From: Epiperipatus broadwayi
Lineage: Eukaryota; Onychophora; Udeonychophora; Euonychophora; Peripatidae
NCBI GenBank assembly: GCA_028023455.1
Contig: JAQFVV010006543.1
Location: forward strand, 372,001 to 436,000
Direction of reading: 5' to 3'
Length of the DNA stretch: 64,000 nucleotides
Shown here: one piece after another, positions 12,690-24,640 of the stretch
How positions within the stretch are numbered: the first letter of the stretch is position 1
How the letters are laid out: the number at the start of each line of letters is the position of its first letter
Position numbers and translations under genes: made by a program
The notes under the pieces: generated by a model
What the model saw: the letters and a program-made list of their open reading frames with translations, nothing else
The model's database searches: none
Told to the model about the DNA's origin: nothing

Positions 12690-12835
12690 AATATAAATAT
12701 TTATGATATATATATATATTCCTGTTTGTATTCATGAATTTTCATTAATTTATTCATATTATATATCTCATTATTTTTAATGAATATTTGTGAACATGTA
12801 TATAAACAGGAATATACATACATATTATAAATAGT
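12690..12835. repeat. Imperfect hairpin
   Basis: The left arm TATATTCCTGTTTGTATTCA and the right arm with TATAAACAGGAATATA are complementary with interruptions, enclosing an AT-rich loop. It lies inside the larger possible foldback. Confidence 0.55.
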
Positions 12836-13051
12836 ATATTTTAATTAACTTATTTTATTTTGTTTTTTATCAGATTTTATTTGCTTTGTTTATATTTTGT
12901 TTTGTTTTTTTATATTTTATTTATATTTTGTTCTGCTTGTTCTTTTTTTTTTTCATTTCATGTTTTTTTTTATTATTATTTGTTTACTATTTTATTTATA
13001 TAGATTTATTTATTAATATATCATATATCTGAGGATGACAGCAGGACAATC

Positions 13052-13418
13052 AAAACAACAGTTTTGCAATAAAATGATTAAAGCAAGGAGTATAATAGTA
13101 CTTATACAAAATAATATAGCAAATAAAAAATAAAAAGGATTTTATAGTATTGATGATAGACTGTTAAAATTTTGAAAATATCTAACAGTTTAAGCAAATA
13201 TGGTAGAACTTAGCATGTTCCTTTCATACGAAGATCTATTATTTTATCTTTTTTCGTAGTAGTAGCAATATTTTTAAAAGTCAGTTAACCATCAAATAGA
13301 AAAAAAGTACAGAAATTTTTATTAACTTTTCTTTGATTCTGATTGGACAATTGCCTGATAAAATATCCAATAAAAAGACTTTAATTCGTGCATAGTCTTG
13401 ATATTACTTTTTTTTTAG
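13052..13418. other. AT-rich sequence, no gene recognised
   Basis: It ends in a pyrimidine run and AG dinucleotide (13403-13418) that could be a splice acceptor for the candidate exon that follows. Confidence 0.45.
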
Positions 13419-13643
13419 TATACCATAGTCTTGACAAGGATAAATGAGACTTCATCAAAATACTGGCAGCCTACTTCTGTGAAGAAAATGTTTATGTCTA
13501 TGAATAAGGATTTTTTAAAAGACTTTGGCCAAGATTATTTTACTGTTTGTTATAATGATTTTTTAATAGAGAAGACTGGTAGAAAGTATTTTCCAAAAAT
13601 TTATTTTTCTGTTTTAATTGTAAAAATCTTTGTTACAATGTAA
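13419..13643 (+). CDS. Candidate exon or gene fragment of unknown function
   Basis: An open frame of 74 codons runs from 13419 to a TAA at 13641-13643. It is bounded on the left by an in-frame TAG whose AG is also the end of a strong polypyrimidine acceptor (TTACTTTTTTTTTAG). The predicted peptide is not simple AT-driven sequence: it contains SSKYWQPTSVKKMF, KDFGQDYFTVCYNDFL and EKTGRKYFPKIYF. No domain is recognised. It could be a terminal coding exon, a piece of an old transposon or chance. No start codon is required if it is an internal or terminal exon. I see no upstream exon. Confidence 0.3.
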   Translation, partial: YTIVLTRINETSSKYWQPTSVKKMFMSMNKDFLKDFGQDYFTVCYNDFLIEKTGRKYFPKIYFSVLIVKIFVTM

Positions 13644-13809
13644 ATATAAACATACAATACAGTTACTGTGGCTGCTGTCTTAATATCTGCTATTTCACTC
13701 ATACATTATCCCCACAAAGGTAAACAAACAAAAAAAATAAAAACATTATAATTCATCAAGTAACTAAAAAATTATACATTTTATATATATGCATATATTA
13801 TTTACCGAT

Positions 13810-14578
13810 TTAACCCTTAAACTGCTAATTATATTATTGGTTGTATGAGGTAAAAATCAAATCTTTTAATTGGCCAATTCACAAACTGAAGACAAAGCCT
13901 ATTGTTAAAACATATTCGCCTATAATATTAAATTCAACTCAGATATGTTTATAAAAAGTATATTACTAATTTTTCAGGTTATGAAAGAGAATGAAAGTTC
14001 TTTCAAAAATAAATTGCTATTTATTTATTATAAAATATATTCAATTTCGGCAAATATAAAGCGAATGTCTAAACAAAATAGTGCTGACGCAAACGCTTTT
14101 TTTCAATTTTACGTTATCGAAAAGTAAAGATTTCTTTTTGCTAAATCTTAAATATTTTTACTAAAATCTTCAATATTTTTCGAAAATAATTTTGTTTTTT
14201 TTGGTATATTTTTTAAAAAACTAGTTTAATTTCTCAAATTATATTTTTTTAATACTTAAATTGCATTCGAAATGAAAATCTCAACGTTTTTCTTTATTTT
14301 CTTTGATCAGGCAGTTTCTTTGTTCTTTCCAGCCAATCAGAATGTCTTTTTCAGCTGAGAGCTGGCTGACAGCAAATCACTGACAAGGTTCTTTCTTTGT
14401 TTAGTTTAAAACGCAGTTTTTTTTATTTTTTACTTGTAAAATAATTCGGAAGAGGGCACCATCTTACAGAACTTTTAAAAACCTAATCAATAACTGTCAA
14501 ACGAATATTTTAGCATAAGAACTAGCAGAGTTAAAGTGACATCAGATGTCGACGAGATGCCTCGTAAGAGGCGGTTAT
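13810..14578. mobile_element. piggyBac-like MITE, copy 1
   Basis: The left end is a TTAA (13810-13813) followed by CCCTTAAACTGC, the kind of target and tip used by piggyBac elements. The body matches the element at 43020-43763 over most of its length: a TGAGGTAAAAATCAAA segment, a CAGGTTATGAAAGAGAATGAAAG segment split by small changes, an AAGTAAAGATTTCTTTTTG segment, a CCAATCAGAAT segment, and a GAGGGCACCATCTTACAGAAC segment. The right boundary is uncertain and placed where the sequence reads GGTTAT, a likely mutated TTAA. No transposase is present, so it is non-autonomous. Confidence 0.7.
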
Positions 14579-15613
14579 AGCCATCATTTTCCTCCCTTAA
14601 AATATCTTCTTTGATCCTTTCACATCTCAATATTTTTTCACTCACACCTAGTGACAATTTTAGTTATTTCTATGATTAATTAAGATGGTTCCTTGCAGAG
14701 TACTGTATTGAAGTGGCTGTGCTATGGCTTTAAATTATACTTTTTTTTTCAGCCTTTAAAACTGTTATTTACAGTCATTTTAGCTAAAAAATTTGAATTA
14801 ATCTACTCTGTCGATTACTTGCATCTTCAGATGTGATGTTTTTTTTGTAACTAATAAATCAATAGAGATTATTACTGAGTATAAAATGAAAAGATCCCAA
14901 ATATTGCTGATTGGTTGATTTTTTTTTTTTAATAAGATTATTAAGAACCATTTAGTCTATCTTTGGGATAGTCAGGGGAAATTTTGCATAATTTCATAGT
15001 GTATTTAATTATTTGCAATTATTTTTACAAAACACTTTCATTAAATTATTAAAAATAAAATAAATTAATGTTTTCACTTAGATTTTTTTTCCAAATATGT
15101 CACTTTTAAAAGTATGAGTTAAGAAACACGAATTACCTTACAACAAACGGAGCGAAAAATACGTTTTTGAAAATCTGTCAAATAGATTTCAAATAGCGAT
15201 GACTCCGACTTCTTGTGCTAACTTATTAAATATGATTATCGATTTCAGACCAGTATTTTATAGATTTGTTATGTCTTTATAATAATTCATTCAGGTTTAA
15301 AAGACTGAAATTTGATTTAACAAATATTTCATTAATTTATTTTTTATACTAGCATTACAACAAAAAAAAAACCAATAAAAGGAAAGTTATTGTTTTGGTT
15401 AGTTACTACATATATGCATATATTGCAAACGTAAGGATGGACAAAAGGAGTGTTTTTTAACTTCAGGTGTTTAGTTATAGCAGTATGAATTTATATGTTG
15501 AGACTCTCTTAAAACTCTACTTAGAATTTTATTGATAATACTGTTTATAAAATCTGTGATATTTGTAAATATTAATCGAAAATGAGATTCTGCAATAACG
15601 TATATTTAAAATT
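14579..15613. other. AT-rich sequence, no gene recognised
   Basis: No recognisable feature. Several T-runs are present. Confidence 0.55.
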
Positions 15614-15741
15614 AAAGAGTATTTTTTTTTTCTCATGTGTCACAGCATCAGCCGGAAAGCGAACCCGCTAACTCGGGACAACTGCTTATAAAGCAGGTGT
15701 AGCTGACCTCTCGACCACCAATGCTTGACAAAGAGTATTTT
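15614..15741 (-). repeat. tRNA-derived retroposon (subfamily 1)
   Basis: Perfect 12 bp TSDs AAAGAGTATTTT flank it at 15614-15625 and 15730-15741. The unit between them matches the 7.9 kb copy: GTCAAGCATTGG start on the - strand, A-box-like GGTCGAGAGGTCAGC, B-box-like GCGGGTTCGCTTTCC, and an oligo(A) tail. The anticodon-like loop differs from the other copies, which argues against a selected tRNA gene. Confidence 0.88.
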
Positions 15742-16460
15742 ATTAATTCCAAATATACTGGAAATGAAAATAAATAATGATCTCAAAGAAGTGATAAGAA
15801 TAATATTATTAATATAACTATAAATAAATTGGGAAAAGCATAAAACGAATTTATAAAATGAAAAAAACATCCAACTTTTATTTATACCATTGATAAACAA
15901 TAATAAACAATGTCATTAATAATTTAATGGCTCCGATTATTTCATAGCGTTCAACTTCGGAAGCTGTTACAAATAGTTTTATAAATAAATGTTGCTACAT
16001 AAAAGCTTTTTCTGGAATTCAAACTAAAGACTTTGGGTGATTGAAACAAATGAAAGAATGCTATAATTTCACAGTACTTAAATTATATACAGCAATGAGA
16101 TCCTTTACTTTGTTCCCAACAGCTGGAACATAAATAATGTAATCTTTGCTAACCATCTAATCATTCATATACTTGTGCTTTGTAATGTATATGAGCATAG
16201 ATTTATCAATAAAAGTAATATTATTAAAATTGTTTTGCTTGGTCAGTAAACACTTATCTCTGAAAATTCTAAAATAAAATAAAACAAAAATATGCATCCA
16301 TAGTAAAAATAATAATATATCAAGTTTTATTAAATTTTGAAAAATGCCTTTTTAAGAATGTTTTGTGTAAAAGAATTCTTTATTCAAAGTCCCGTGATTA
16401 GCAAGCTTGACATGAATAGGGAACAAATCGGCTCCAGGTAGTTATTTCTTCATGCTAAGT
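15742..16460. other. AT-rich sequence, no gene recognised
   Basis: No gene or repeat is recognised. Confidence 0.5.
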
Positions 16461-16462
16461 CA

Positions 16463-16580
16463 ATTTTTCTTTCCACCATATGTCATAGCATCGGCCGGGA
16501 CACGAACCCACACCCGTCTGCAACCAACTACTTGCTTGCAAGGCAGGTGCGATGACCTCTCAGCTAACAATGTAGGAGGA
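16463..16580 (-). repeat. tRNA-derived retroposon (subfamily 2), ends unclear
   Basis: It matches the copies at 28.3 and 58.3 kb: on the - strand an A-box-like TAGCTGAGAGGTCATCGC, a long insertion with AGTAGTTGGTTGCAGACGG, and a B-box-like GTGGGTTCGTGTCCC. I found no convincing TSD. The 5' end (right end on the + strand) diverges after TTGTTAGC, so it may be truncated or older than the others. Confidence 0.75.
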
Positions 16581-17049
16581 TGCAAACTTCTAGAAATTTC
16601 TATTTGGTCCGTTGAAGTTGTAAACAATTTCTCTCAAGGAATTCTGATATTACAATGATAGAATAATGTTATAATGGGATAAATTTCTTATCTCATAATT
16701 TCTTAAAGGAAAAATTTCCTGAAATATACTCCATTCTCAAAATTTTGAAAAATTAATTAATAGGATTTTTTACAATAATTACATCCAAACTTTCAAATGC
16801 TTATAAAACCATGATCATCAGATTTATAGGCAGAAATTGGAATAATTAAGGCACTTGACTCTTTCCTACTTAGCTTTTAGCAGTATTCTGTTATTCAAAT
16901 GCCAAATGTAGATTTCTAAAGGAAATACATCTGTCTTTAACAGCTGCTGATTCAAGTTGTAAGTAAGTAATTTTGATTCTTCATTTACCTTTTGGATATC
17001 AGTTTTTGTCTTGCAATTTCATATAACACTGTTATAGTAGTTCTAGAAT
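16581..17049. other. AT-rich sequence, no gene recognised
   Basis: No feature is recognised. Confidence 0.5.
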
Positions 17050-17293
17050 ATATCTAGTTAAAACAGGAAAAACTCTCCATACAGTAGTGCCATTCAGTGC
17101 AAGCCAGAATAATCAATGGATGCCAGAAGGCATGTGCATAAAAACCCTATCTAGTGCCTATTCATCCAATATCCCCAGACTAGTTTCTGGCTTGTGGCCT
17201 TCGTCAGTGAAGAACCTTGAATCTGAGAGCACTGCACTTAGATCTTACGTTATAAGCAAGTATAAGAAATGGTGATCATGTGATATCTAGTTA
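17050..17293 (-). repeat. Family F2 repeat with 11 bp TSD, internally deleted
   Basis: The TSD ATATCTAGTTA is found at 17050-17060 and 17283-17293. The element (17061-17282, 222 bp) starts AAACAGGAAAAACTCTCC and reads through TCAATGGATGCCAGAAGG, ATCTAGTGCCTA, CCAGACTAGTTTCTGGCT and GAGAGCACTGCACTTAG. It then jumps to the terminal module AAGAAATGGTGATCATGTG. The middle part seen in other F2 copies is missing. The intact TSD shows that this short form was itself mobilised. An open frame of 62 codons inside it is not credible as a gene. Confidence 0.82.
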
Positions 17294-17895
17294 TGTTTTT
17301 ATATAAATTTTGATATAACTGTAAACTCATTCGAAGTTAGTGTTTTAGAATTTCCAGAGATTAATAAAAAATATAAATCATTTGATCTTTTATAAAAATT
17401 AAATATAATTGCCTTTGACAATTAAGTGTTCATTAAAAATTTCACTTAAATTCACATAAACAAATCTTATAACTTAAAACTTGTATTAATTAAAAACTAA
17501 ATTATTGCAAGCTTTTCTTTTTTAAAAACATTTATTTATAATTTGGGAAGCTTTGGGAGTAAGGCATTCCAGGGTAAAATATATACATATCTTATTTAAT
17601 TAATCCATACATGAATAAAATATAAATAAATAAATGGTTTCACTTAAAGTAAAATTGATAATGAACATAAACAACTTTTTATTTTAATATGAAATTATAG
17701 GATTATAAATATGCATATTGTTATAATATATATATATGGAAAGTTCAGATATAACTTTTTTAAATTTTTTTGTTTGTAAACTTACATTTATAATAGTTCA
17801 AGCCCAATTTTTGGCTCATAATATTTTTTAAAATAAAATCTGTATTTAAAAAAAGCAAAAGTTATCTACATTTTTACAATAAGCATTTACTAATA
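17294..17895. other. AT-rich sequence, no gene recognised
   Basis: Only A/T runs are seen. Confidence 0.5.
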
Positions 17896-18260
17896 TATAG
17901 GGTATATGAGCACAGACTTTCACACGACTCATCACTCTCTACACTATCTCATAACACTGATACACTTTAACACATATATGTTGAAAAGATAAATAATCAC
18001 CAATATACGTATTTCATGCTAAACCAGCAATCATCAGTTGGTCCAGATGCTCAGATATATATTAAGATAGCCAATCCTCATACTTTAATGGACAGGCTTC
18101 AATCCACTCCACACTCCAACTCTTCAACCGTCCATCCAATTGAAAATCTGATGATGGAATGCTCAAAGGCCATCCTGAGGCCCGAGATTCTTGTCACACC
18201 CATATTGAACTAAGGTCTATCTGACCCCTCATGTACAGGACATAATCCATTTAATACTTA
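17896..18260 (-). repeat. Family F1 repeat, single arm with body (copy B)
   Basis: It begins GGGTATATGAGCACAGACTT and follows the same order as the 33.8 kb copy: AACACATATATGTTGAAAAG, CAATATACGTATTTCATGC, CATCAGTTGGTCCAGAT, TTTAATGGACAGGCTTCAA, TCTGATGATGGAATGCTCAA and CTCATGTACAGGA. Only one arm is present, so it is a monomer rather than an inverted dimer. Confidence 0.85.
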
Positions 18261-18295
18261 TACAAGGGATGGGCAGACATCTCTATTATGTAATA

Positions 18296-18423
18296 ACTGA
18301 AACACACAGGCTTATTATATACCTGTCTCTTTATATGTAATATATAAGGTATATGAGCACAGACTTTCACCCTATATATTACATATATAGACACAGGTAT
18401 ATAATAAGCCTGTGTGTTTCAGT
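18296..18423. repeat. Hairpin trailing the F1 copy
   Basis: Arms starting CTGAAACACACAGGCTTA and ending TAAGCCTGTGTGTTTCAG are near-perfect reverse complements, each about 50 bases. The centre holds a second fragment of the F1 start (GGTATATGAGCACAGACTTT). The same right-arm sequence follows the F1 foldback at 34400-34435, so it belongs to the family. Confidence 0.85.
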
Positions 18424-21317
18424 GAATAAGTATTTACATATAAATTTTAAATTATAGATCTTCATACTTATTTATATATTTTCTTATAAGTTTCTTCTTT
18501 GATTTTTATATTATTTCTGTAATTCACATGGAGACAGACCAGTGGTTGATGATTTTTTTTTATGGGGGGGGGGGGGAGTATTGGATGCAGTTCCAATCAT
18601 TATCATGTTTTTTTTAACTAATTATATTTTTTATTATGAAAAATCATTTCACACCTTGTTGTCCATATAGTTTTTAGAGCATATAGCAAAACTATTACAA
18701 TGTGTGAATTAAATATTTTAATATTGTTTATTATATCTCTTTTTAAATTTATGTATGGAACATGAAATACATCATACCATTTGACTACTGGCTGACAGAA
18801 TGCCTCAGTTGTAATTCTCACCATTTCCCACGTCAGCTAACATCGTTTGCTCATAAAGATGTGATGCTAAATGCAAGATCAGAGAAGCATCACACATAAC
18901 AAGCGATCCTAAGTTCATTAAATGAAGAGAAGCCTGCTTTGCCCTGTCCCAAAAATGGAAGTTATAACTAATTTGCATTATTTTGCATAAATTTTCCTTC
19001 TAGCAATGCAGTTTTTAACAAGATAGTGGCTATGAATATGAGAGCAAGAAGTCTCTCGAAAGCACTCTGCTAAAATAGTATTTTTATATTTGCTTTTGAT
19101 TATATATACTAGCTTCATTATCTGTGCGCACAGCATATGCGCACAGCATATATATAGTATAAATTTTTTAAGTTATATTTTTAAAAATGAAACATATTTC
19201 AAAAAATTGAAGTCTAAATATGAATATATTTGTTTTTTTGTTCTTATTATAAAAATATTTTATAAAAACAATTACAAATATTTAACTATACTATAAAATT
19301 ATGCAATTTGCCTCCTTATTTTTGGAGATAAGTTTTTAATATTCATTATCAAAAAATCAACCAATCTCTAAGATTTTGGTTGCTCTCTTTGAAGTTTTTC
19401 CTGTAGACTACTCTAAGCATTACAGACATCTTGAGATTCTTTTCATAACTAATAAATCAATATTTACATTCAGACAAGTTTGATGTAAATAGCAATAAAA
19501 AAGAATGAAAAAGGACAGCAGCGCCACCACAATGCTCCATAAGACATTGATTATCGTTATCATAGAATTAAGTGTCACATTGTCAATATTTTGCTTTTTT
19601 CAAGGAATTATGGGAATTTATTCAATCATATTTTGTTACCTAAGTAAAGCAATGAACATATTCTTTGTGTCTGTTTATTTTTCAAAAATATAAAATTTCA
19701 TTTGAAATGACTTCATATTGAAAGCTTATGATCATAGCTATTCATTAAGTTTTTTTTAAGTCATAAAATGATCATTATTATATTAAATACAAACATTAAA
19801 AAAATCGTAATCTGAAAATAACATTTGTTTAAAAAAACAAATCATCATTCAATATAATAAGAAAATAACAAAAAAAGATTGTTTTTATAACCATAAAAAA
19901 AAAAGTTATTATATTATTATTTTTGAAATACGAGCATAATTCATATTGATGGAATGTGATTAAGTTGATATATACACCCACATACAAAAAAAATGTATGA
20001 GATGTCTGCATTATTGTATGTTTTGTAATTATTACTAATCTCAACTTATTGATAAACTATATTTTTTAAATTAAGTTGCATTATAAGAATGGATATATAC
20101 ATGTTAAAAAGCACATGTGTTTTATACATGTGTGTGTTTAAAAATCTTGTATACAAACAAGATAAGGGATAATATATAATATTGCAGTTTGTAATGTTAT
20201 AATTGACTATTTATTAGTCTGAATTACATGAACATGTTTATTTCATGCGTAAAGAGGTTTATTTAAACTTCATTGTATCAATATTTTATTCTCTGTGATC
20301 AAGTTGCAATCTTTAAGTGTCCATATATGTTCAATGGACCGTTAGTAAGAGTGGATTTCAACTCTTGCTATTAAAAGGTGAGGTTACCTTGACAACAGTG
20401 AGAAATCCTTGACTACTATCTATATTGTGAATGTTTAGGTGGTTACTGGTTGGTTTCTAATGGATATATATATATATGGTGTGTATGTGGTATGTGTGAG
20501 TATGTGTGTTGAAAATGTTTATATATTTATGCAGTATTGCAAATATAACATGAATTAGAAGTCATTGGTTTACACTATCAATTAAGGATCTTAGAACCAA
20601 ATATAGCAGATACAATGATTCACTATATACGTATACATTAGTTCATAAACATTTATAAGTAAATTCTGTTTGTGAGAAATTGAAAGTAAGACAATAAAGT
20701 AAAACTAATTATTAGACCAAATAAAACATGTATTAACAAATAATTGTTGTAATTAATTTATTTTTAAAAAATACACTTACAGAAAGAGTTTGTTTCATGA
20801 AGAGGCCAGATAGTGTTAAATGTATGGCTAATACTAAATTTAATATAATTCCTATAAAAATATATCTGCTACTTTATATTGATGCATTGGTAGAAAATTC
20901 TAGCCAAAAAATATTATGACCAAATGATGAGATGATTATCATTACCAGTAATTAGTTATTATGTGCTACTCCCAACAGTTTCTTAATGTTTTATACATCT
21001 TGATAAATTAATGGCTTACTGAAATTTATAATCTAGCTTTAAATATTAAGATACTAAAGTACAACATGTTAAAGATTAAGCAATGTTAAGTGAAGTTCAG
21101 TCAGTAGTGGTCTTGGATTTGTGACTGGATTTACAATTTTATTACCTCATAATCTCACCTACTTTCAAATAGAAAGTTGCATTACAGACTTTAAAATTAT
21201 TTATATCATTCATGTGGCATATATACATGTATATAATGTCAATGTCTATATGCCAAAATTATTTCAAGAACACTTTCATTTATATAGAAATATATAAAAC
21301 AAAACAAAAAAATAAAC
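18424..21317. other. AT-rich sequence, no gene recognised
   Basis: It includes a run of 13 G at 18564-18576, unusual in this base composition, and a TA/TG run near 20465. Short open frames (for example 19505-19693 +) give hydrophobic AT-driven peptides without motifs. Confidence 0.55.
18564..18576 (+). repeat. Poly(G) run
   Basis: Thirteen consecutive G in an AT-rich region. The length is likely polymorphic and error-prone in sequencing. Confidence 0.95.
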
Positions 21318-21382
21318 CTTGAAACCCAATAATTTCTAAATTGTACTTAATTAAGTACAATATGGAAGTTATTGGCTTCAAG
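21318..21382. repeat. Short palindrome centred on ACTTAATTAAGT
   Basis: Arms CTTGAAACCCAATAA and TTATTGGCTTCAAG are complementary with few mismatches and the centre is perfectly symmetrical. It could be a very small MITE. Confidence 0.7.
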
Positions 21383-24230
21383 ATTAAATGGCATCATAAG
21401 TCATGCAATTTAATTCATCACTTAAATATTTTCATTGATCTCTATTTTGAATGATGATAAACGTTAATTAAAGGAAGATAAAATCTATCTCATTTGATAA
21501 GATAGACTGTTTAGTAAATCAACAAGACTGTGTCTTCATTTTTACTAATATTAAGAATTGTTGAGAAAATAAAATGATCATTTTTATTAAATGATTGATC
21601 ACGTGACTTGTATTCGTATAGTTATTTAATAAAGATTTTTTTTAAAAAAAATTTTTTTTAATTGTTTATTTGATATTATTAAATAAGTTTTAATTTTAAA
21701 AAATGCAAAATAATTTATTTTTGTTTAATTAAAATGTGTAGAGAAGGTGTTTAACATATAATAATAGAAAATAGCTAATGGCTTTATTTCTTGGTAGTTC
21801 CTAAAATGATTATGGAGATGGATATTTCCATGAACTTTAAGCATCAGAGTTTGTTTCTCTACTATATAATTATAATCTTCTCTATAACACAAGTAATAAT
21901 TAATCTCATACAAAACAGCTAAATGACTGACCATTTTAATTTAATACAGAAGATTTTTACCAACAAATAACACATATAGTTTAGTGATGTTGCTTTTCTT
22001 CAACAGCTGTCAAATGCATATCATATGATGATACTTTTTACCAAAGAATCATTTGATGAACTTTTAAATTAAACAGATAATAAAATAAGTTCTCCATTAT
22101 ATTGAAATGTACTAAAAGATCATTTGTATACTTTAAAACTATAATTTTGGGTGGTGTTAGGGATGAAAACTGTAATTATTTTTATATGCAAAAAGTGATA
22201 ATTATGCTGAATTGTAAAATTTGACTACTTTTTTGAAATGTTAAATATAAAAATTTTATTTCTCTCTAAATTGTTAGGAGGTGCAACAGATGGAAAAGTT
22301 TTAAGAAGCAAAAAATATTTGTCTAGATAAGATATTTGGAGAGAGACAGTAGCAAAAACACTTAAGTCAGAAGCAATAATCCTATGTTGGCCATTTTTGA
22401 GACTTCATTTTCTTGATGTTAAAAGATTTAAATCAATTAATTATAATGTTGAGAATAAATTTATAATGAATATTTTGGAAAGATACTTTCTAAACTCAAT
22501 GTACTTTTGATTCGTCTTCTATCTGGCAGATCCTCAATAGTTCACATATTCTCATTATTCTTAGTACTTAAGCAATATACTTCCTGGCCCAAAATCACTC
22601 ATTTCCTTTGCCTTTTATATGTCTTCTCATTTTTTCTTACTCTTTAAGCTGACACCTTTTATTTTTAAAGGAGATTTTTTTGATCAGATAATTATCCTGA
22701 AAAACTTTATGTTAAGCATATTTTAACATCTTTAAATTGTCATAGTACCAAGATATTTAATATCACATGATTTACTCAGAACTACTATTTATCATATGTA
22801 GATCCTACTGTTCCTAGCTATTTTTACAATACAACAGTTGAAGTATTTATTAATGGCAGATCAAAAAATCAATATTTAGAATATGACATTTATCTTCCTT
22901 TTTCAGCTCAAGACTATTTTATTTTATAAATATGCATAGCTCTAATGTATATATCAGGCTAGCACCAGTTTCACGCTGCTCATTATTTGTATAGTTGTCT
23001 AATTCCATTACAATCTCAATTTCTTATGAATACTTGTGCTGATACAAAAGTAGTGATTTTTATTTAGAAATTCAGAACTAATTTTCACAATATTATTCTG
23101 TATCTTTTGAACACTAATTAACTAGAGCTATTCGAGCATTGGTCATGTAATTGAGCATCAGATCATACATCTTTTAGAAATTATGTGAATTAATTTTTAT
23201 TATAAAATATATTAAAATTAGATCTTAATTACTTTCTGGAAAAAGTTATCTGGGATTCCAAATAATATTAAATGCGATTGAATGGATAGGGTCTTGGAGA
23301 TCGTATCACTGTATGGCTTCGAGTCATGGGCCCATGCAATACTTTAAGCTTCAGAAGTGACAGGCTGACCTTTGATCAAACAATACTGAGCCATACAGCA
23401 ATAAAATCATGTAAGCCTTATGAAAAAAAAAACTACAAAAAATTTGATGCACTTTATTATAATAATAATAAAAAAGATTCATTAATTAAGAATTTCTTAA
23501 CAATTCGAACAGTAGAATGTCTCCTCAGAACCGTGAATCTTGGATCTTAAACTACAAATTCTGCCATTCCACCATCACCTCAACAAACCTAGGAGGGTAA
23601 TGCATATATGTATATGCATCATATTTCTTGTGGATAATAAATAGGTAAAATATTGTATGTAAGTCAAAGGCTATTCCAATAGCTCCTCATTATAAAAGAA
23701 TGAACGGAAAAAAACAGAATAGTCAATAGGCTTGCTAGTTGCGGGATAGTTTTGATTAGAATGAATATTAATCTTCTTTTTGCCTTTTAGCTAAGACTAT
23801 CTAGATAACGATTTGATTTATAATATTAAATAATAAGCTGGTATGGTTATGAACCTGTCAACTTCCAAGATTATTTTATCCACGTGAAAACACACTCGGA
23901 ATTAAATAGTAGGCATTGCGGTTGCGCTATCTGTTGCTGTTCTCTTAACCCTCAAGACTTTTCGTGTATTTTAAATTTTATTTGCTTACATTTATTTTTA
24001 ATTATATGTCTATTTTAGTTTTAAAAATATTTTATTTCTCTAAAATTAAAACTTGTAAAATGTTAATTTAGTCTGGATTTTAAAATTGAATCGGAAAATA
24101 TCTGACATTTAGAAATAAAAATAACATTTTTTTTTTTTTAAAAAAAAACCCATCTTATTTATTTATCTACAAATATAAATGTACATATGCAACGAAAATC
24201 TTATATTAGAGGCTTAAATATTGTAAAAAG
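21383..24230. other. AT-rich sequence, no gene recognised
   Basis: The segment 23280-23560 is less AT-rich and carries an open frame (23326-23550 +), but no domain is recognisable and it has no splice or promoter support. The rest is featureless. Confidence 0.5.
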
Positions 24231-24234
24231 AAAA

Positions 24235-24370
24235 AAAAGGCTGAAAAAAAATTAACATATGAGACGGATGGATGCCATAAAATAATATGAAGAAATAATG
24301 TGGAGATCAGAAGTCACAGTTAGAGAAATCGGATTAATTTCGAAGAAATGTACATTCAGCATAAAATTTA
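24235..24370 (+). pseudogene. Short 3' fragment of an RTE-like element
   Basis: The frame reading ...MRRMDAIKxYEEIMWRSEV... resembles the extreme C-terminal segment of RTE-like reverse transcriptases, where the element at 1800-4479 reads MRWMDKIK (near 4340). It is heavily degraded and about 130 bases long, so the assignment is tentative. Confidence 0.4.
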
Positions 24371-24429
24371 TAGTAGTTGAATATAAAATTTTCAAATGAT
24401 ATTCAACATGTATACCATGTTTATCTTTT

Positions 24430-24640
24430 TATATGTTTTTATTTACTGCTTCAACATCATTATCATCATCATCATTATTATTTTTATTATTTGCTATGGC
24501 AAACTTCAGATGTTATATTTTTAATTATATTTTTTCTCTCAACATAGTGGTTAAAAAACCTGTAGAGGTCCCTACTATCACATTTTACACGCATATTCTC
24601 GAAGGTTACAGCCTCGGTAAATATTATTGTTTGTTATGGA
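24430..24640 (-). pseudogene. 3' end of a non-LTR element with simple-repeat tail
   Basis: The interval 24559-24629 matches 30278-30348 in order (GGTCCCTA, ACGCATATTCT, TTACAGCCT, GTAAATATTA), so both are copies of one element. Read on the - strand, the fragment ends in a tail of ATG and ATA triplets (24462-24492), typical of RTE/L1-like 3' ends. No catalytic part is present. The 89-codon + frame here is a shadow. Confidence 0.5.

Larger units (their letters stand above)
11438..13051. repeat. Possible large foldback with low-complexity arms
   Basis: The left end carries CTGTCCTGCAGTCTTCCTCA (near 11441), followed by an A-rich arm. The right end carries the near complement TGAGGATGACAGCAGGACA (near 13030), preceded by a T-rich arm. 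A TGATATATTAA-type segment is mirrored next to both ends. The terminal module also occurs in the hairpin at 41672-41892. The interior is partly unique. Low-complexity arms inflate apparent complementarity, so confidence is moderate. Confidence 0.5.

Noticed and set aside
23326-23550. 74-codon frame in a less AT-rich patch
   Set aside because: No recognisable domain and no splice or promoter signal. Kept only as a remark.
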